DNA of 14,252 nt, from the NCBI GenBank assembly GCA_022703195.1, contig JAKLEF010000018.1, positions 1-14,252 of the forward strand, given 5' to 3'. Origin of the DNA: Candidatus Fermentibacterota bacterium (GTDB lineage: Bacteria > Fermentibacterota > Fermentibacteria > Fermentibacterales > Fermentibacteraceae). Below, piece after piece: positions 13,808 through 14,252 of this stretch; the stretch's first letter is position 1, and each line of letters starts with the position of its first letter. The position numbers and the translations under genes are program-made. The notes under the pieces were generated by a model. It saw only the letters and a program-made list of their open reading frames with translations, was not told where the DNA came from and ran no database searches.

Positions 13808-13827
13808 CTCCGGGTCGAAACCCGGAG
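13808..13827 (+). promoter_or_regulatory. Hairpin that buries the ribosome site of the last gene
   Basis: CTCCGGG and CCCGGAG form a perfect 7-bp stem around a TCGAAA loop. The right arm holds the GGAG of the ribosome site (GGAGG, 13824-13828) placed 5 nt before the ATG at 13834. Folding would hide the site from ribosomes. Control is inferred from this layout. Confidence 0.4.
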
Positions 13828-13833
13828 GCGATC

Positions 13834-14252
13834 ATGGCGAAGAAGACCCTCATCATCGACAACAGCCTTGACGGAGCCGCAGCCGGCGCGGCCTTCCTGC
13901 TCGGCAACCCCGACGCGGGAGTGTTCATCTCGAGCGCCTACAACCTCCCGTCGCGGCTCGCAAACCTGCTGGAATGGGGCCACGACATCACCGAGACGGC
14001 CATCCTGGGCATCGGCTGCAGACGCTCGGAGGCGGAACTCGCCGAAGCGATGCGGACGCTCTCCGGGTCGGGCGTTTCCATATCCTGGACAACCCACGGC
14101 AGGGGCTATCCCGATTACGAACCGGCAGTCGAGGGCCGCCTGCGCGAGACGGGCATCGGTCTGCACGCCTCGGGCCGGATCATAAACGGGATCGGTTTCT
14201 TCGGACTGGGAGGCTCCTCGCCGACCCCCATCCCCACGCGTACGGTCTATCG
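13834..14252 (+). CDS. DHH-phosphoesterase-like protein, partial, with metallophosphoesterase-like end
   Basis: The frame is open from an ATG with a good ribosome site to the window edge (139 residues seen). Residues 1-110 resemble the first half of DHH-family phosphoesterase-like proteins: LIIDNSLDGAAAGA in place of the DxDG motif, an IGCRRSEAELAEAM helix, and WTTHGRGYPDYE where DHH would stand. Both motifs have lost key acids or histidines, so this half may be inactive. From about residue 116, IINGIGFFGLGGSSPTPIPT looks instead like the C-terminal half of a calcineurin-type metallophosphoesterase. The switch near 14167-14180 may be a true fusion or a chimeric join. The protein continues beyond the window. 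Confidence 0.55.
   Translation, partial: MAKKTLIIDNSLDGAAAGAAFLLGNPDAGVFISSAYNLPSRLANLLEWGHDITETAILGIGCRRSEAELAEAMRTLSGSGVSISWTTHGRGYPDYEPAVEGRLRETGIGLHASGRIINGIGFFGLGGSSPTPIPTRTVY

Noticed and set aside
13806..13829. tRNA T-arm-like sequence (GGGTCGAAACCC)
   Set aside because: No acceptor, D or anticodon arms can be built around it; it fits better as a hairpin over a ribosome site.
1..14252. CRISPR array, insertion sequence, rRNA or integrase
   Set aside because: No regularly spaced repeats, terminal inverted repeats with transposase, or rRNA-like sequence was seen on either strand.

Overview
The window is bacterial DNA, GC-rich and dense with genes. Most genes have strong Shine-Dalgarno sequences (GGAGG type), and two clear sigma70-like promoters are visible (TTGACA with TATAGT, and TTGACA with TATATT). 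No rRNA, tRNA, CRISPR array, transposase or integrase was found. The organism cannot be named from sequence alone. Frequent AGG arginine codons and the mix of families suit an uncultivated bacterial lineage, but that is only an impression.

Layout. (1) 1-1252: the 3' part of an AddA/RecB-type helicase-nuclease, fused in frame to a piece that reads in antisense as the C-terminus of KsgA. This is a rearrangement or a chimeric join. (2) 1343-3044: an operon of an MqsR-like toxin, an MqsA-type zinc-finger/HTH antitoxin carrying a SocA/Panacea-like domain, and a small unknown third gene. (3) 3180-5474: a promoter with a palindromic operator candidate, then a YdjM-like membrane protein, an XRE-COG2856 (ImmA/IrrE) metallopeptidase-regulator and a PIN-domain protein, which looks like a second toxin-antitoxin-type module. 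(4) 7884-5508, minus strand: an operon of a PD-(D/E)XK nuclease fused to Sel1 repeats, a WapI-immunity-like protein and a small CxCxxC protein. (5) 10511-8140, minus strand: an M28-like zinc peptidase, a small conserved protein and a zinc-ribbon protein with two C-terminal membrane segments. (6) 10833-13524: a strong promoter, a leader of about 400 nt with a chain of overlapping small ORFs, and a tandem AAA+ ATPase whose first ATPase module has lost key catalytic residues. (7) 13834 to the end: a partial gene that starts like a DHH phosphoesterase and ends like a metallophosphoesterase.

Taken together this looks like an accessory, defence-type cassette: two toxin-antitoxin-like operons, a nuclease operon with an immunity-like partner, and regulators with proteases. 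The best candidates for something not yet described are the PD-(D/E)XK-Sel1/WapI-like/CxCxxC operon and the AAA+ gene with its coupled leader ORFs. All functions are read from motifs; no database search was run. Both ends carry suspicious gene fusions, so assembly artefacts should be excluded before building on them.
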